NCBI GenBank assembly: GCA_018715685.1
Contig: DVLC01000106.1
Location: forward strand, 1 to 37,966
Direction: 5' to 3'
Origin: Candidatus Cryptobacteroides merdipullorum
GTDB taxonomy: Bacteria > Bacteroidota > Bacteroidia > Bacteroidales > UBA932
Length of the DNA: 37,966 nt
Each line of letters opens with the position of its first letter. Positions within the stretch are counted from its first letter, which is position 1. The notes beneath the pieces are model-generated. The model ran no database searches and was not told the DNA's origin. It worked only from the letters and a program-made list of their open reading frames with translations. The translations under genes and the position numbers were made by a program. This document shows, one piece after another, positions 23,055 through 30,800 of the stretch.

Positions 23055-23477
23055 CTATTCTCCTCCGGCGATGATTGGAATTTCGGTCGGGCGTTCCGCC
23101 TGGCGCACAGAAACGATGTCGTCGACTATGTATCTCTGCACGCCCCTCCAGGGAAGCGCTCCGTTGTACTCCTTGTAGTGCAGCTCGACCATTTTGCCGC
23201 TGCAGCGCATCAGCGAGTCGGCAATAGCCTTGTCCGTGACGGAGAAGTTGAATTCGTTCGACTGGATGTTGCCGCCCCCGGAGAGACTGTTGAATCCGGT
23301 CTGTATCAGGCGTCCCTCGTAAGTCTTCCATACCCAGCCCTTGTAGACTATCTGGTTGAGCTCTCCGGCCTTGACGCCTTCGCCGAAGACGAAATAGAAT
23401 CTGATGTAGAAGAACACCGCCGCGGCGAGCACCAGCACTGCCACGATCCAGGTGATGACTTTTGATTTGGTAGTCAT
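23055..23477 (-). CDS. Conserved membrane-anchored protein of unknown function
   Basis: A 140-residue protein with one N-terminal membrane helix (VITWIVAVLVLAAAVFFYI). The soluble part begins YFVFGEGVKAGELNQIVYKG, then KTYEGRLIQTGF, QSNEFNFSV, MVELHYKEY and ALPWRGVQRYIVDDI. This family is widespread in Bacteroidales, where it is often named after 6-phosphogluconate dehydrogenase without any support in the sequence; no nucleotide-binding fold is visible here. It heads the operon with the S9 peptidase. The start at 23477 is chosen because it directly opens the membrane helix. A weak -7 box (TATATTCG, 23500-23493) lies 15 bases upstream. Confidence 0.85.
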   Translation of the reverse strand: MTTKSKVITWIVAVLVLAAAVFFYIRFYFVFGEGVKAGELNQIVYKGWVWKTYEGRLIQTGFNSLSGGGNIQSNEFNFSVTDKAIADSLMRCSGKMVELHYKEYNGALPWRGVQRYIVDDIVSVRQAERPTEIPIIAGGE

Positions 23478-23508
23478 GATGATAAGTTTTTGCGAATATA
23501 CGAAAAAA

Positions 23509-23541
23509 AAGAGGAGCCGTCGAGTGTTTCCGGCTCCTCTT
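23509..23541 (-). terminator. Intrinsic terminator of rpmE2
   Basis: An 11-bp perfect stem (AAGAGGAGCCG at 23509-23519 with its complement at 23531-23541) with an 11-base loop. On the minus strand it is followed by a run of eight T, the classic intrinsic form, and it begins 18 bases after the rpmE2 stop. Confidence 0.92.
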
Positions 23542-23559
23542 GTCCTTGACCGCAGGAAA

Positions 23560-23811
23560 TTACTTCTTGCGTGCCTTGTATCTCTGGTAGAACATATCAA
23601 CTCGGCCGGCGGTGTCGACAATCTTCATCTTGCCGGTGTAGAAAGGGTGAGACGTGTTCGAAATCTCAAGCTTTACGAGGGGGTATTCAACACCGTCGAT
23701 GGTGATGTTCTCCTTGCTGGTGGCGCAGGAGCGGGTGATGAATACATCATCGTTTGACATATCCTTGAAAGCTACAAGACGGTAGGTTTCGGGATGGATT
23801 CCTTTTTTCAT
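23560..23811 (-). CDS. rpmE2: 50S ribosomal protein L31 type B
   Basis: An 83-residue ribosomal protein. It begins MKKGIHPETYRLVAFKDMS and contains FITRSCATSKENI and SNTSHPFYTGKMKIVDTAGR, as in type B L31. The zinc-binding CxxC of type A L31 is absent, as is normal for type B. The start at 23811 is chosen over an upstream in-frame ATG because all relatives begin MKKGIHP. It has its own promoter and terminator. Confidence 0.96.
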   Translation of the reverse strand: MKKGIHPETYRLVAFKDMSNDDVFITRSCATSKENITIDGVEYPLVKLEISNTSHPFYTGKMKIVDTAGRVDMFYQRYKARKK

Positions 23812-23838
23812 GATCACTAAGTGTTTTTGAATCGGGCG

Positions 23839-23867
23839 CAAATATACGATTTATTTTCATAATTTTG
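23839..23867. promoter_or_regulatory. Divergent promoter boxes for rpmE2 and the phosphohexomutase gene
   Basis: Minus strand: TATATTTG (23846-23839) with TTG 21 bases before it, a good promoter for rpmE2. Plus strand: TAATTTTG (23860-23867) lies only 5 bases before the ATG at 23873, which would give a leaderless transcript; no good -33 box is seen for it. The plus-strand assignment is weaker. Confidence 0.6.
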
Positions 23868-23872
23868 CAACT

Positions 23873-25285
23873 ATGACACTCATTAAATCGATTTCCGGCA
23901 TCCGCGGGACGGTCGGCGGCGCCTGCGGAGAGAGCCTCACTCCGGTGGACATAGTCAAATTCACATACGCATATTGCGAGAGGATGCGCAGGCATGCGTC
24001 TCCGAAGGCCGGCAGATTCAGGGTCGTGGTGGGCCGTGACGCGCGCATCAGCGGGCCCATGGTGGAGCAGCTGGTGTGCGGAACGCTGGCCGCCTGCGGC
24101 GTGGATGTGGTCAGATGCGGACTCGCGTCGACTCCGACCATCGAGCTTGCCGTGCGCTTCGCCGGAACCGACGGCGGCATCATCATCACGGCGAGCCACA
24201 ACCCGCGCGAATGGAACGCTCTCAAGCTGCTGAACTCCGAGGGGGAATTCCTGTCCGCGGCCGAGGGGAACGAAATACTTGAATTGGCGGACAGCGGGGA
24301 TTTCGAATTCGCTCCGGCGGACGGTCTCGGACAGGTCGAAGACCATGATTTCACCGATGAACATATAGCTTCCGTGCTGGCGCTCGACGCCGTGGACGTC
24401 GAGTCGGTGCGTAGGGCCGGCTTCACCGCGGTGGTGGACGCCGTCAATTCGGTCGGGGCCATAATAATGCCGCGTCTGCTGGAGAAACTCGGAGTCCGCT
24501 GCGTGCTGCTCAACGGCACTCCCGACGGCAATTTCGCGCACAATCCTGAACCTCTGCCGCAGAACCTCACCGGACTCAGCGAGGCGGTGGTCAGGGAGCG
24601 GGCTGACCTCGGAATCAGCGTGGATCCGGACGTGGACAGGCTGGCCTTCTTCTGCGAGGACGGCAAGCCTTTCGTCGAGGAATACACGCTCGTTGCCGTG
24701 GCAGACTACCTGCTGGAGCGGGCCGCCGCGGAAGGAGTCAGGCCGCTGCACACGGTCTCCAACCTGAGCTCTAGCCGCGCCCTGCGGGATGTCACCGAGA
24801 AATGGGGAGGCACCTGGCACGCGGCGGCCGTGGGCGAGGTCAACGTGACCGCGAAGATGCATGAGGTCGGCGCTCTCATCGGCGGAGAAGGCAACGGGGG
24901 AGTCATCTATCCGGCATCCCACTACGGCCGCGACGCGATGGTAGGAACCGCTCTCTTCCTGAGCCAGCTCGCGCACAGGAAGACGAGCGTCAGCGCCTAC
25001 AAGACCACTTTGCCGCAATATCACATAGCGAAGAACAAGATAGCCCTGAGCGACAGCTCGCTCATAGACAGGATACTCGCGCAGGTGCGGGAGCATTATG
25101 CGGCGGAGAAGGTCAACACGGTCGACGGGGTCAAGGTGGACTTCGAGCGGAAACGCAGCTGGGTCCATCTGCGCCGCTCCAATACCGAGCCGATAATCCG
25201 CATATATTCCGAAGCGCCGACAGAGGCCGAGGCGAATGCGCTCGGGGAGGAGGTCGTCGCCATCGCGCAGAGCATGTTGAAATAA
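23873..25285 (+). CDS. glmM: Phosphoglucosamine mutase / phosphohexomutase
   Basis: A 470-residue alpha-D-phosphohexomutase. All four active-site loops are present: IITASHNPREWN (phosphoserine), ISVDPDVDRLAFF (Mg2+), IGGEGNGGVIYP (sugar specificity) and LRRSNTEPIIRIYSE (phosphate binding). In Bacteroidales this subgroup is usually taken as GlmM, which converts glucosamine 6-phosphate to glucosamine 1-phosphate for peptidoglycan; GEGNGG rather than the GExSGH of phosphomannomutases agrees with an amino-sugar or bifunctional role. The exact substrate cannot be settled from sequence. The DUF1343 gene follows 11 bases downstream. Confidence 0.85.
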   Translation: MTLIKSISGIRGTVGGACGESLTPVDIVKFTYAYCERMRRHASPKAGRFRVVVGRDARISGPMVEQLVCGTLAACGVDVVRCGLASTPTIELAVRFAGTDGGIIITASHNPREWNALKLLNSEGEFLSAAEGNEILELADSGDFEFAPADGLGQVEDHDFTDEHIASVLALDAVDVESVRRAGFTAVVDAVNSVGAIIMPRLLEKLGVRCVLLNGTPDGNFAHNPEPLPQNLTGLSEAVVRERADLGISVDPDVDRLAFFCEDGKPFVEEYTLVAVADYLLERAAAEGVRPLHTVSNLSSSRALRDVTEKWGGTWHAAAVGEVNVTAKMHEVGALIGGEGNGGVIYPASHYGRDAMVGTALFLSQLAHRKTSVSAYKTTLPQYHIAKNKIALSDSSLIDRILAQVREHYAAEKVNTVDGVKVDFERKRSWVHLRRSNTEPIIRIYSEAPTEAEANALGEEVVAIAQSMLK

Positions 25286-25296
25286 TCTTCGTCCGA

Positions 25297-26361
25297 ATGT
25301 TTTCATTCAGAACCACACCGATAGAGGACCAGCTCGACCGCGCTCTGACCGAAGGGCGCGTGGCCTGCTTCTGCACGCAGAATTGCTGGGATCCGTACCA
25401 CAGCCGCTATCTCTACGACATATTCAGGGAGAGGGGCAATCTTGTCAGGGTACTCAGGCCTTCGGGCAGCGAGCTCACTCCGGACACTTCGCACATCGAT
25501 TTCGACGCTTCGGACATCGAGGATCTGGACGCCATAGTCGTGGAGATACAGGACGTGGGTTCGCGTTACTTCAACTATACCCGCGACGTGATGCGCCTGC
25601 TGTCCATGTGCGCAAGGGAGCCTGACGGACCGGCGGTATACATAGTCGACCATTTGAATCCTGCGGGCAGGGTGGTGGAGGGCACGATTCCCGCCGTCGA
25701 ATCCGATATATGGACACCGAAGGTCGCCCATCGCCACGGCCTGACTCTCGGCGAACTCTGTCAGCTCTATTACAGCGAGATAGGGGCGAAGTTCCCGCTT
25801 CATGTGATTTCGGCGCACTGCTCTGCGGCGGGAAGGGACATGCTGCCCTGGGTCATAGCCCCGGCGTCCGACATTCCGGGCATGTTCACCTGCGAGCTCT
25901 ATCCGGGCGGCGGCCTCTGGAACAACACCACCATAAGCCCGGCCATAGGCACTGCGCGGCCGTATGAATATTTCGGAGCCCCGTTCATCCGGACGGAGGA
26001 CGTGCGCTTCCTGCCTACGCCGAGGGGCGTGATGATGCGGCCCTGCTCGTTCACTCCGTCCGCGGGCATCTACAGCGGGCGCCAGTGCTTCGGCTACCAG
26101 ATAATGCTCACTCCTGGCGGCCAGTATCATTCCCTGCTGCATACGCTGCTGCTGATGAGACATTTCGCGGACCGTTACTCCCAGTTCGAGATGAGCGGGG
26201 CGCTGTTCGTGAAGATTGCCGACCCGGTGATCGAGGAGTATCTGCGCGGCAGGCTTACTTTCGACGTGGTGCAGGAACATGTGAAGCTCGAGGAGCAGAA
26301 GTGGATACGCAAGGCCCGCCGTTTCCTGCTCTATGACGACGCGCCGTACAGAAGGAAATAG
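25297..26361 (+). CDS. DUF1343 protein, NamZ-like, without signal peptide
   Basis: A 354-residue protein of the DUF1343 family, whose characterised member NamZ (GH171) is an exo-beta-N-acetylmuramidase. Family blocks seen: VVEIQDVGSRYFNYT, VDHLNPAGRVVEGTIP, HRHGLTLGELCQLYY, GGLWNNTTISPAIGTARPYE and GYQIMLT. Two things are unusual. There is no signal peptide or lipobox, so it would act in the cytoplasm. The N-terminal part is shortened, and the conserved PEHG-like block is not visible (VLRPSGSEL stands there). Its place directly after a glmM-like gene suggests a role in amino-sugar or muropeptide recycling; activity is uncertain because of the missing block. Confidence 0.78.
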   Translation: MFSFRTTPIEDQLDRALTEGRVACFCTQNCWDPYHSRYLYDIFRERGNLVRVLRPSGSELTPDTSHIDFDASDIEDLDAIVVEIQDVGSRYFNYTRDVMRLLSMCAREPDGPAVYIVDHLNPAGRVVEGTIPAVESDIWTPKVAHRHGLTLGELCQLYYSEIGAKFPLHVISAHCSAAGRDMLPWVIAPASDIPGMFTCELYPGGGLWNNTTISPAIGTARPYEYFGAPFIRTEDVRFLPTPRGVMMRPCSFTPSAGIYSGRQCFGYQIMLTPGGQYHSLLHTLLLMRHFADRYSQFEMSGALFVKIADPVIEEYLRGRLTFDVVQEHVKLEEQKWIRKARRFLLYDDAPYRRK

Positions 26362-26444
26362 CGTCTTCGCCCCCGGCAGGCTCTACCGGTCCGGGCGGCC
26401 GGCTGCGGATCTGGAGAAAAATTTGCGTCAGACGCGAAGAAAAA

Positions 26445-26475
26445 TTTGGCGATTGGGAAAATATACTTATCTTTG
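26445..26475 (+). promoter_or_regulatory. Promoter of tRNA-Glu
   Basis: TTTG (26445-26448), a 19-base spacer and TATCTTTG (26468-26475) match the consensus. The tRNA starts 18 bases after the -7 box. Confidence 0.8.
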
Positions 26476-26493
26476 CAGTCCCATAACCGAGAT

Positions 26494-26568
26494 GGTGGGT
26501 TCGTATAACGGTTAGTACTCGAGATTCTCAATCTCGCAATAGGAGTTCGATTCTCCTACCCACTACCA
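26494..26568 (+). tRNA. tRNA-Glu (anticodon CTC), CCA encoded
   Basis: Acceptor stem GGTGGGT (26494-26500) pairs with ACCCACT (26558-26564, one G-T pair at the end). The D arm is GTAT/GTAC, the anticodon stem is CGAGA/TCTCG with loop TTCTCAA (anticodon CTC), and the T arm is AGGAG/CTCCT. The discriminator is A at 26565 and CCA is encoded at 26566-26568, unlike the tRNA-Leu in this window. Confidence 0.93.
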
Positions 26569-26569
26569 G

Positions 26570-26592
26570 AAGGCCGGAATTTTTCCGGCCTT
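26570..26592 (+). terminator. Terminator of tRNA-Glu
   Basis: AAGGCCGGAA (26570-26579) and TTCCGGCCTT (26583-26592) form a perfect 10-bp stem with a TTT loop. It is followed by CTTTGTATTTG, only partly T-rich. Confidence 0.85.
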
Positions 26593-26804
26593 CTTTGTAT
26601 TTGTCTCCGGGGGAGGCATGGAGTGGGTCAGCGCCGGTAAAGACACAACGGCAGGACGTTGCCATTGCGGCTGATTTGCAATTCCCGATATAACTTGTAA
26701 AGAGTCTCGTTCCGGCGGATCTCCAGATCTGCCGGAACAGGAATTACCTGGGTGCGGGCATTTTGCGCGAACACTTAATTATAAGCTACTTGCAATCCGC
26801 GCGC

Positions 26805-26910
26805 GCTCCCAAGTCGATGCTTTTGTGGTGACTTGGGAGCAATATGTGCCGGATAATCGGCCACACAGATCGCTGCAGAGTCGATTTCGCAAAACTCGTC
26901 GCTCCCAAGT
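26805..26910 (+). repeat. Three-armed inverted repeat with mutually exclusive stems
   Basis: GCTCCCAAGTC (26805-26815) is complementary to GACTTGGGAGC (26830-26840), 11 bp with a 14-base loop. A second copy of the left arm, GCTCCCAAGT, lies at 26901-26910 and can pair with the same middle arm over 10 bp. The middle arm can thus join either side but not both. No gene follows directly on the plus strand; the region may be part of a decayed element. Confidence 0.6.
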
Positions 26911-27005
26911 TTTCGCCCTATGCTCTTAACCTTTCTATCTGCCAACCACTTTTGTCATTGTCACCAACCGAAAAAGTGGCTACCTGGACATTTTGGGTGC
27001 TGGTG

Positions 27006-27104
27006 TCAAAACGGCGTCCACAGCCCCTTGCATTTGTACCGTTGTGTGCAGCCTCTCAGACCATTCCAGACCACATTCGCAGACCCGCAGAAAAAGCATT
27101 TTTT
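27006..27104 (-). pseudogene. Decayed transposase fragment, N-terminal zinc ribbon
   Basis: The minus strand reads KKCFFCGSANVVWNG, then CTQRYKCKGLWTPF and a stop at 27006. This matches the N-terminal zinc ribbon of IS1-InsA-type and related transposases, which typically read CPxCGSxxVVKNG, QRYxCKxCxxTF. The last cysteine of the expected CxxC pair is replaced by leucine, and the frame ends right after the ribbon. No catalytic domain can be followed further left. It lies 20 bases from the 145-bp element, and TGCAATCC / GGATTGCA ends bracket 26791-27268, so this may be one decayed insertion sequence. Confidence 0.55.
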
Positions 27105-27123
27105 AAGGCGGGGTGGACATTTC

Positions 27124-27268
27124 TGCAGTCCACCTGCGCTATCCGGATAACGTACAGACGCGTGGAAGGCCGGTCGCTGTCGAAGGTGGATACATTTTCC
27201 TTCCACCGTCGTCATCAATGTGCCCTGCAGATGCCTGTAGGCCGGTCGCTGCGCGCGGGTGGATTGCA
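27124..27268. mobile_element. 145-bp MITE-like palindromic element, copy B
   Basis: Same length and orientation as copy A (19688-19832). Ends: TGCAGTCCACC (27124-27134) and GGTGGATTGCA (27258-27268). The central stem GGTGG/CCACC surrounds ATACATTTTCCTT, closely similar to the loop of copy A. The left arm after the terminus has diverged (ATCCGGATAAC is found here, while a similar string lies just outside copy A), so the terminal repeat is less perfect. The right flank GAACCTGAAG is identical to copy A. Confidence 0.7.
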
Positions 27269-27420
27269 GAACCTGAAGATAAACTGTCATACCAGTGAAG
27301 GACTTCTGAACCCTGCTGAACAGCATCTTGCCGCAATGGAAAGTGAAATTCATTTGCCGTACCGACCTGTCAATGAGAGCGGGCAGGAATGTGGCAGATA
27401 TGGACGTCGAGCAAAACGCC

Positions 27421-27639
27421 GGTTACAGTCACCGGTTTCCGATAGGGCTCCATGATATGGCACTGCGACCGGTCACTCGGAATCAGGGAGACTGGTTGCA
27501 GTCGGTGGCCATGCACATAAGTCGGATGCCAGCCGCTGTGACCGGTGTTTTGCGGAATCCCGAATTGGTTGCAGCTGGAGGCCTTCCGCGCATGTCAGAG
27601 GTATGCCGCTGTGACAAGTGTTTTTCGCGAACCGTGAAC
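27421..27639 (+). repeat. Three degenerate 73-nt tandem repeats
   Basis: Units start at 27421 (GGTTACAG), 27494 (GGTTGCAG) and 27567 (GGTTGCAG), exactly 73 bases apart. Units 2 and 3 also share GGCC and the later GCCGCTGTGAC and GTGTTTT blocks at the same offsets; unit 1 is more diverged but keeps GCGACCGGT. Related GTGACCGG motifs 76 bases apart occur on the minus strand beside copy A of the 145-bp element. Confidence 0.6.
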
Positions 27640-27651
27640 GGGGCGGGGACG

Positions 27652-27739
27652 GTTGCTTGCGTCAGACGCGTCATATATACTGTCGCGTCTCGGCAATTGC
27701 AAGCAAGCTTGCATTGCTCCCGGCTTCTGCGTATATTTG
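27652..27739 (+). repeat. 88-bp promoter-bearing repeat, copy 3
   Basis: Aligns without gaps to copies 1 and 2 over 88 bp, although its outermost left bases are diverged. The palindrome is TGCAAGCAAGCTTGCA (27698-27713). The right end is TGCGTATATTTG. It stands 37 bases before the ATG that begins the susC signal peptide. Its left arm shares TTGCGTCAGACGCG with 26423-26436, upstream of tRNA-Glu. Confidence 0.85.
27709..27739 (+). promoter_or_regulatory. Promoter of the susC-susD locus, inside repeat copy 3
   Basis: TTG (27709-27711, in the right palindrome arm), a 20-base spacer and TATATTTG (27732-27739). The leader to the ATG at 27777 is about 30 bases. Confidence 0.7.
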
Positions 27740-27776
27740 ACCCACAACACAAACTAATACCTTTAACAGTTAATCA

Positions 27777-27881
27777 ATGAAATCTATTTCTGCTTTTCTG
27801 CGGACCCTGCCGCTGACAGCGCTCCTGCTGCTCGGGGGGGGGGTGGATGTCCTGGGCTCAGGACAGAACAATCACCGGTAA
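27777..27881 (+). CDS. Out-of-frame 5' end of susC (signal peptide)
   Basis: ATG at 27777 begins MKSISAFLRTLPLTALLLLG, a clear signal peptide start, then enters a run of ten G (27834-27843). In the given sequence the frame continues as GGGVDVLG and stops at TAA 27879-27881, giving 34 residues. With nine G (or twelve) it would join the receptor frame as LLLLGGG, WMSWAQ, DRTITGKV, a normal SusC signal peptide with cleavage near SWAQ. It is therefore best read as the true start of the receptor, currently out of frame. Confidence 0.75.
   Translation: MKSISAFLRTLPLTALLLLGGGVDVLGSGQNNHR
27834..27843 (+). repeat. Ten-G homopolymer tract in the susC signal peptide
   Basis: Ten consecutive G at 27834-27843. 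It is the exact point where the signal-peptide frame and the receptor frame fall out of register by one base. Poly-G tracts of this length are classic slippage sites in other bacteria, and also a common place for sequencing error. Confidence 0.9.
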
Positions 27882-30800
27882 GGTGACGGACGCCGGCGGC
27901 GATCCTGTCTACGGAGCGGTCGTCATGGCTCAGACCGGCGGCTCTTCCATCGGAGAAATGACCGATGAGAACGGTCAGTATTCCATTTCGATCCCTGCGG
28001 ATGTCAGGACACTGACATATTCGCTGCTCGGCTATGAGGATGTCATAGAGAACGTCTCCGGACGGAATGTCATCGATGTCGTCCTTCATGAGTCCTCCAT
28101 GTATCTTGAGGAGGCCGTGTCCATCGGCTATGCCAAGGTCAAGAGAAAGGATCTGACGGGTTCGTCGGTATCCGTTTCCGGAAACGAGCTCGCCCAGATT
28201 CCCGTCACCACCGCCGCCCAGGCTCTTACGGGCAAGGCGGCCGGAGTCAGCATCGTGACCCAGAGCGGTGCGCCGGGTTCGGAGATCAATGTGAACATCC
28301 GTGGCGGCAACTCCATCACCCAGTCGACTTCTCCTCTCTATATAGTCGACGGCTTCGCGATGGAGGACGCGCTGCGCATGGTGGATGTCAATGACATCGA
28401 GAGCATCGACGTGCTCAAGGATGCGTCCGCGACCGCGATCTACGGTGCGCAGGGCTCCAACGGAGTGATTCTGATCACCACCAAGTCCGGCAAGTCCGGC
28501 AAGACCTCGGTGACCTACAATGTCTACGGCCAGTTCGAGCGCCTGAGCAAGAAGCTGGCCATGCTCGGAGTCGAGGACTATGTGAAGTACCAGTATGAGT
28601 TCGCGATGCTCAATTCGAGCGGCAAGATCGCCGAATGGGCCAACATGTTCGGCGGCTCGCTCTCGGACCCCGATTTCTACACCGGCGCATATTCCCGCAT
28701 ACACGACGAATATGCGGGCAGGGAGGCCATAGACTGGCAGGATCTCGTGTTCGGAGACACGGCGTTCACCCAGTCGCACAATGTCAGCGTCACCGGAGGC
28801 AATGACCAGACCAGATTCCTGCTGAGCTACAACTACAATGACCAGGACGGTATCATGGCCAAGCACGGCTACACGCGCAACTCCGTCAGGGCCAAGATCA
28901 ACCATGAACTCTGGAAGGGCGTGAGGCTGGATTTCAGCACGGCCTTCAACAGTGCGACGACCGAAGGCGGCGGAAGAATGAGCTCCGCCTTGAGAAAGAC
29001 CCTGCTCCAGCCTCCCACCGGAGGAGTGCGCTTCAGCAACGACGAGCTGATCCACCAGGATCTCACCGACGAATTCAAGAAAATCGAAGGCCAGTATGAC
29101 CTCGACAACCCCATACTTGAGAACAACGCGGTCGACAACAACAGGTACAACAGGCAGTTCCAGGTGAACGCCGGCATAGAGTTCGACTTCCTCAAGGACT
29201 TCACCTGGAGGACAGCGGGAAGCTACACCTGGTATTCGATCAGAGAGGACTACTGGAACGACGGAACCACGAGTTCGGCCGAATCCTACAAGACCGACAC
29301 CCAGACCGGAGGAGTCTATCCCTACGGCCACAGGTACAACACCGAGAAATACTCCTGGCAGCTGACCAACACGCTGAATTACAGCAAGCAGATCGGCAGG
29401 CACAGCATCAACGCCCTCGTCGGCCAGGAGACTCTCTTCAACCACTCGCAGAACGAGAACAATGTCTACTACGGCTTCCCCGAGAACAACTTCGGGCTCG
29501 ACAACATAGGCATGGGCCAGTCCTACAGCCGCTCTTCCGGCCTCAGCGAGAACGCCATCGTGTCGTTCTTCGGCCGCGTGATGTACAGCTATGACGATCG
29601 GTACCTGCTGACCGTATCGGCCCGCGCCGACGGTTCGTCCAAGTTCGCGATGGGCCACAAGTGGGGCTTCTTCCCGTCGGCTTCTGCGGCATGGCGTATC
29701 TCACAGGAGGAATTCTACCGTGACAGCGGCTTCGGCAACGTGGTCAACAGGATGAAGCTGCGCGTCGGCTACGGTACCTCGGGCAACTGCAACGTCGATG
29801 ACTATATCTACACCACCGCATACGGCGGAGGACACTATGCAGTTGGCGGCGCCGATGTCTCCACGCTGGTTCCCGGAAGCACGCTCGGCAACCCCGAACT
29901 CAAGTGGGAGACCACGAAGTCGCTCAATGTCGGACTCGACCTCGGCTTCGCGAAGGACAGGGTCAACATGAGCGTCGACTGGTACAACAACCAGTCCGAC
30001 GACCTCATAATCCTCAACGAGATTCCCAATACCACTGGATATTCGAACCAGTACCAGAACCTCGGCTCCATCAGGAACCGCGGTTTCGAGATAGTGCTGA
30101 ACTCCATCAATATCGACCGCGGAGACTTCCGCTGGACCACCGACTTCAACATTTCGTTCAACCGGTCAAAGGTGCTGTCTCTCTATGGACGCGAAGGCAA
30201 GGACTATATGTACGAGACCTCGAAGGACAGCTACGAGAACTGGTCGGCCACCTTCCTCGTGAAGGTCGGACAGCCCATAGGGCAGTTCTTCGGCTATGTC
30301 TATGACGGCGTCTATACGACCGACGACTTCATCCAGAATCCTGACGGTTCCTACACCCTGAGGCCCGGCGTTCCTTACGACTCCAACCGCTCACGCGACC
30401 AGGTCAAGCCCGGCGACATGAAGTTCGTGCCCCAGACCGACAAGAAGGACACCGACGGCAACCCCGTCTACATGCTCTCGTCCGACGACGACAAGGCCGT
30501 GATAGGCAACGCGAACCCGATATTCAGCGGCGGTCTGGCCAACTCGTTCTCATGGAAGGGCTTCGACCTCTACATTTTCATGAACTTCAGCTTCGGCAAC
30601 AAGGTCTGGAACCTCAACAAGGTGCGCTACTACGGACCCTACCTCGGCAACATGAACGCGTTCGCCGAGATGGGGAACAGGTTCACCCTGATCGACCCCG
30701 AGACCGGAAAGGAGACCACCAACCTCCAGAGGCTCGCCGAGCTCAATCCGAACCAGCACAGCAAGGACATGCTCTGGAGCCTGAACTCCTACAACAACTA

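Larger units (their letters stand above)
26593..27651. other. Gene-free region with a decayed insertion element and tandem repeats
   Basis: About 1.06 kb without an intact gene. Contents in order: a 28-nt near-perfect hairpin (26710-26737), a TGCAATCC end-like sequence (26791), competing hairpin arms (26805-26910), a CCACTTTT/AAAAGTGG hairpin (26946-26979), a transposase zinc-ribbon remnant on the minus strand (27006-27104), the 145-bp element copy B (27124-27268) and three 73-nt degenerate repeats (27421-27639). Long open frames here come from the palindromes and do not resemble proteins apart from the zinc ribbon. Confidence 0.65.

Noticed and set aside
27006..27353. Full 115-codon ORF including the zinc ribbon
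   Set aside because: Only the last 33 residues look like protein; the first part is a translation of the 145-bp palindrome.
27421..27639. CRISPR array
   Set aside because: The units are 73 nt, strongly diverged and contiguous, with no short identical repeats or unique spacers, and no cas genes are nearby.
27784..29658. Long minus-strand ORF (624 codons) opposite susC
   Set aside because: It is a shadow of the SusC frame, rich in Val, His, Asp and Arg from antisense codons, with no domain or start context.
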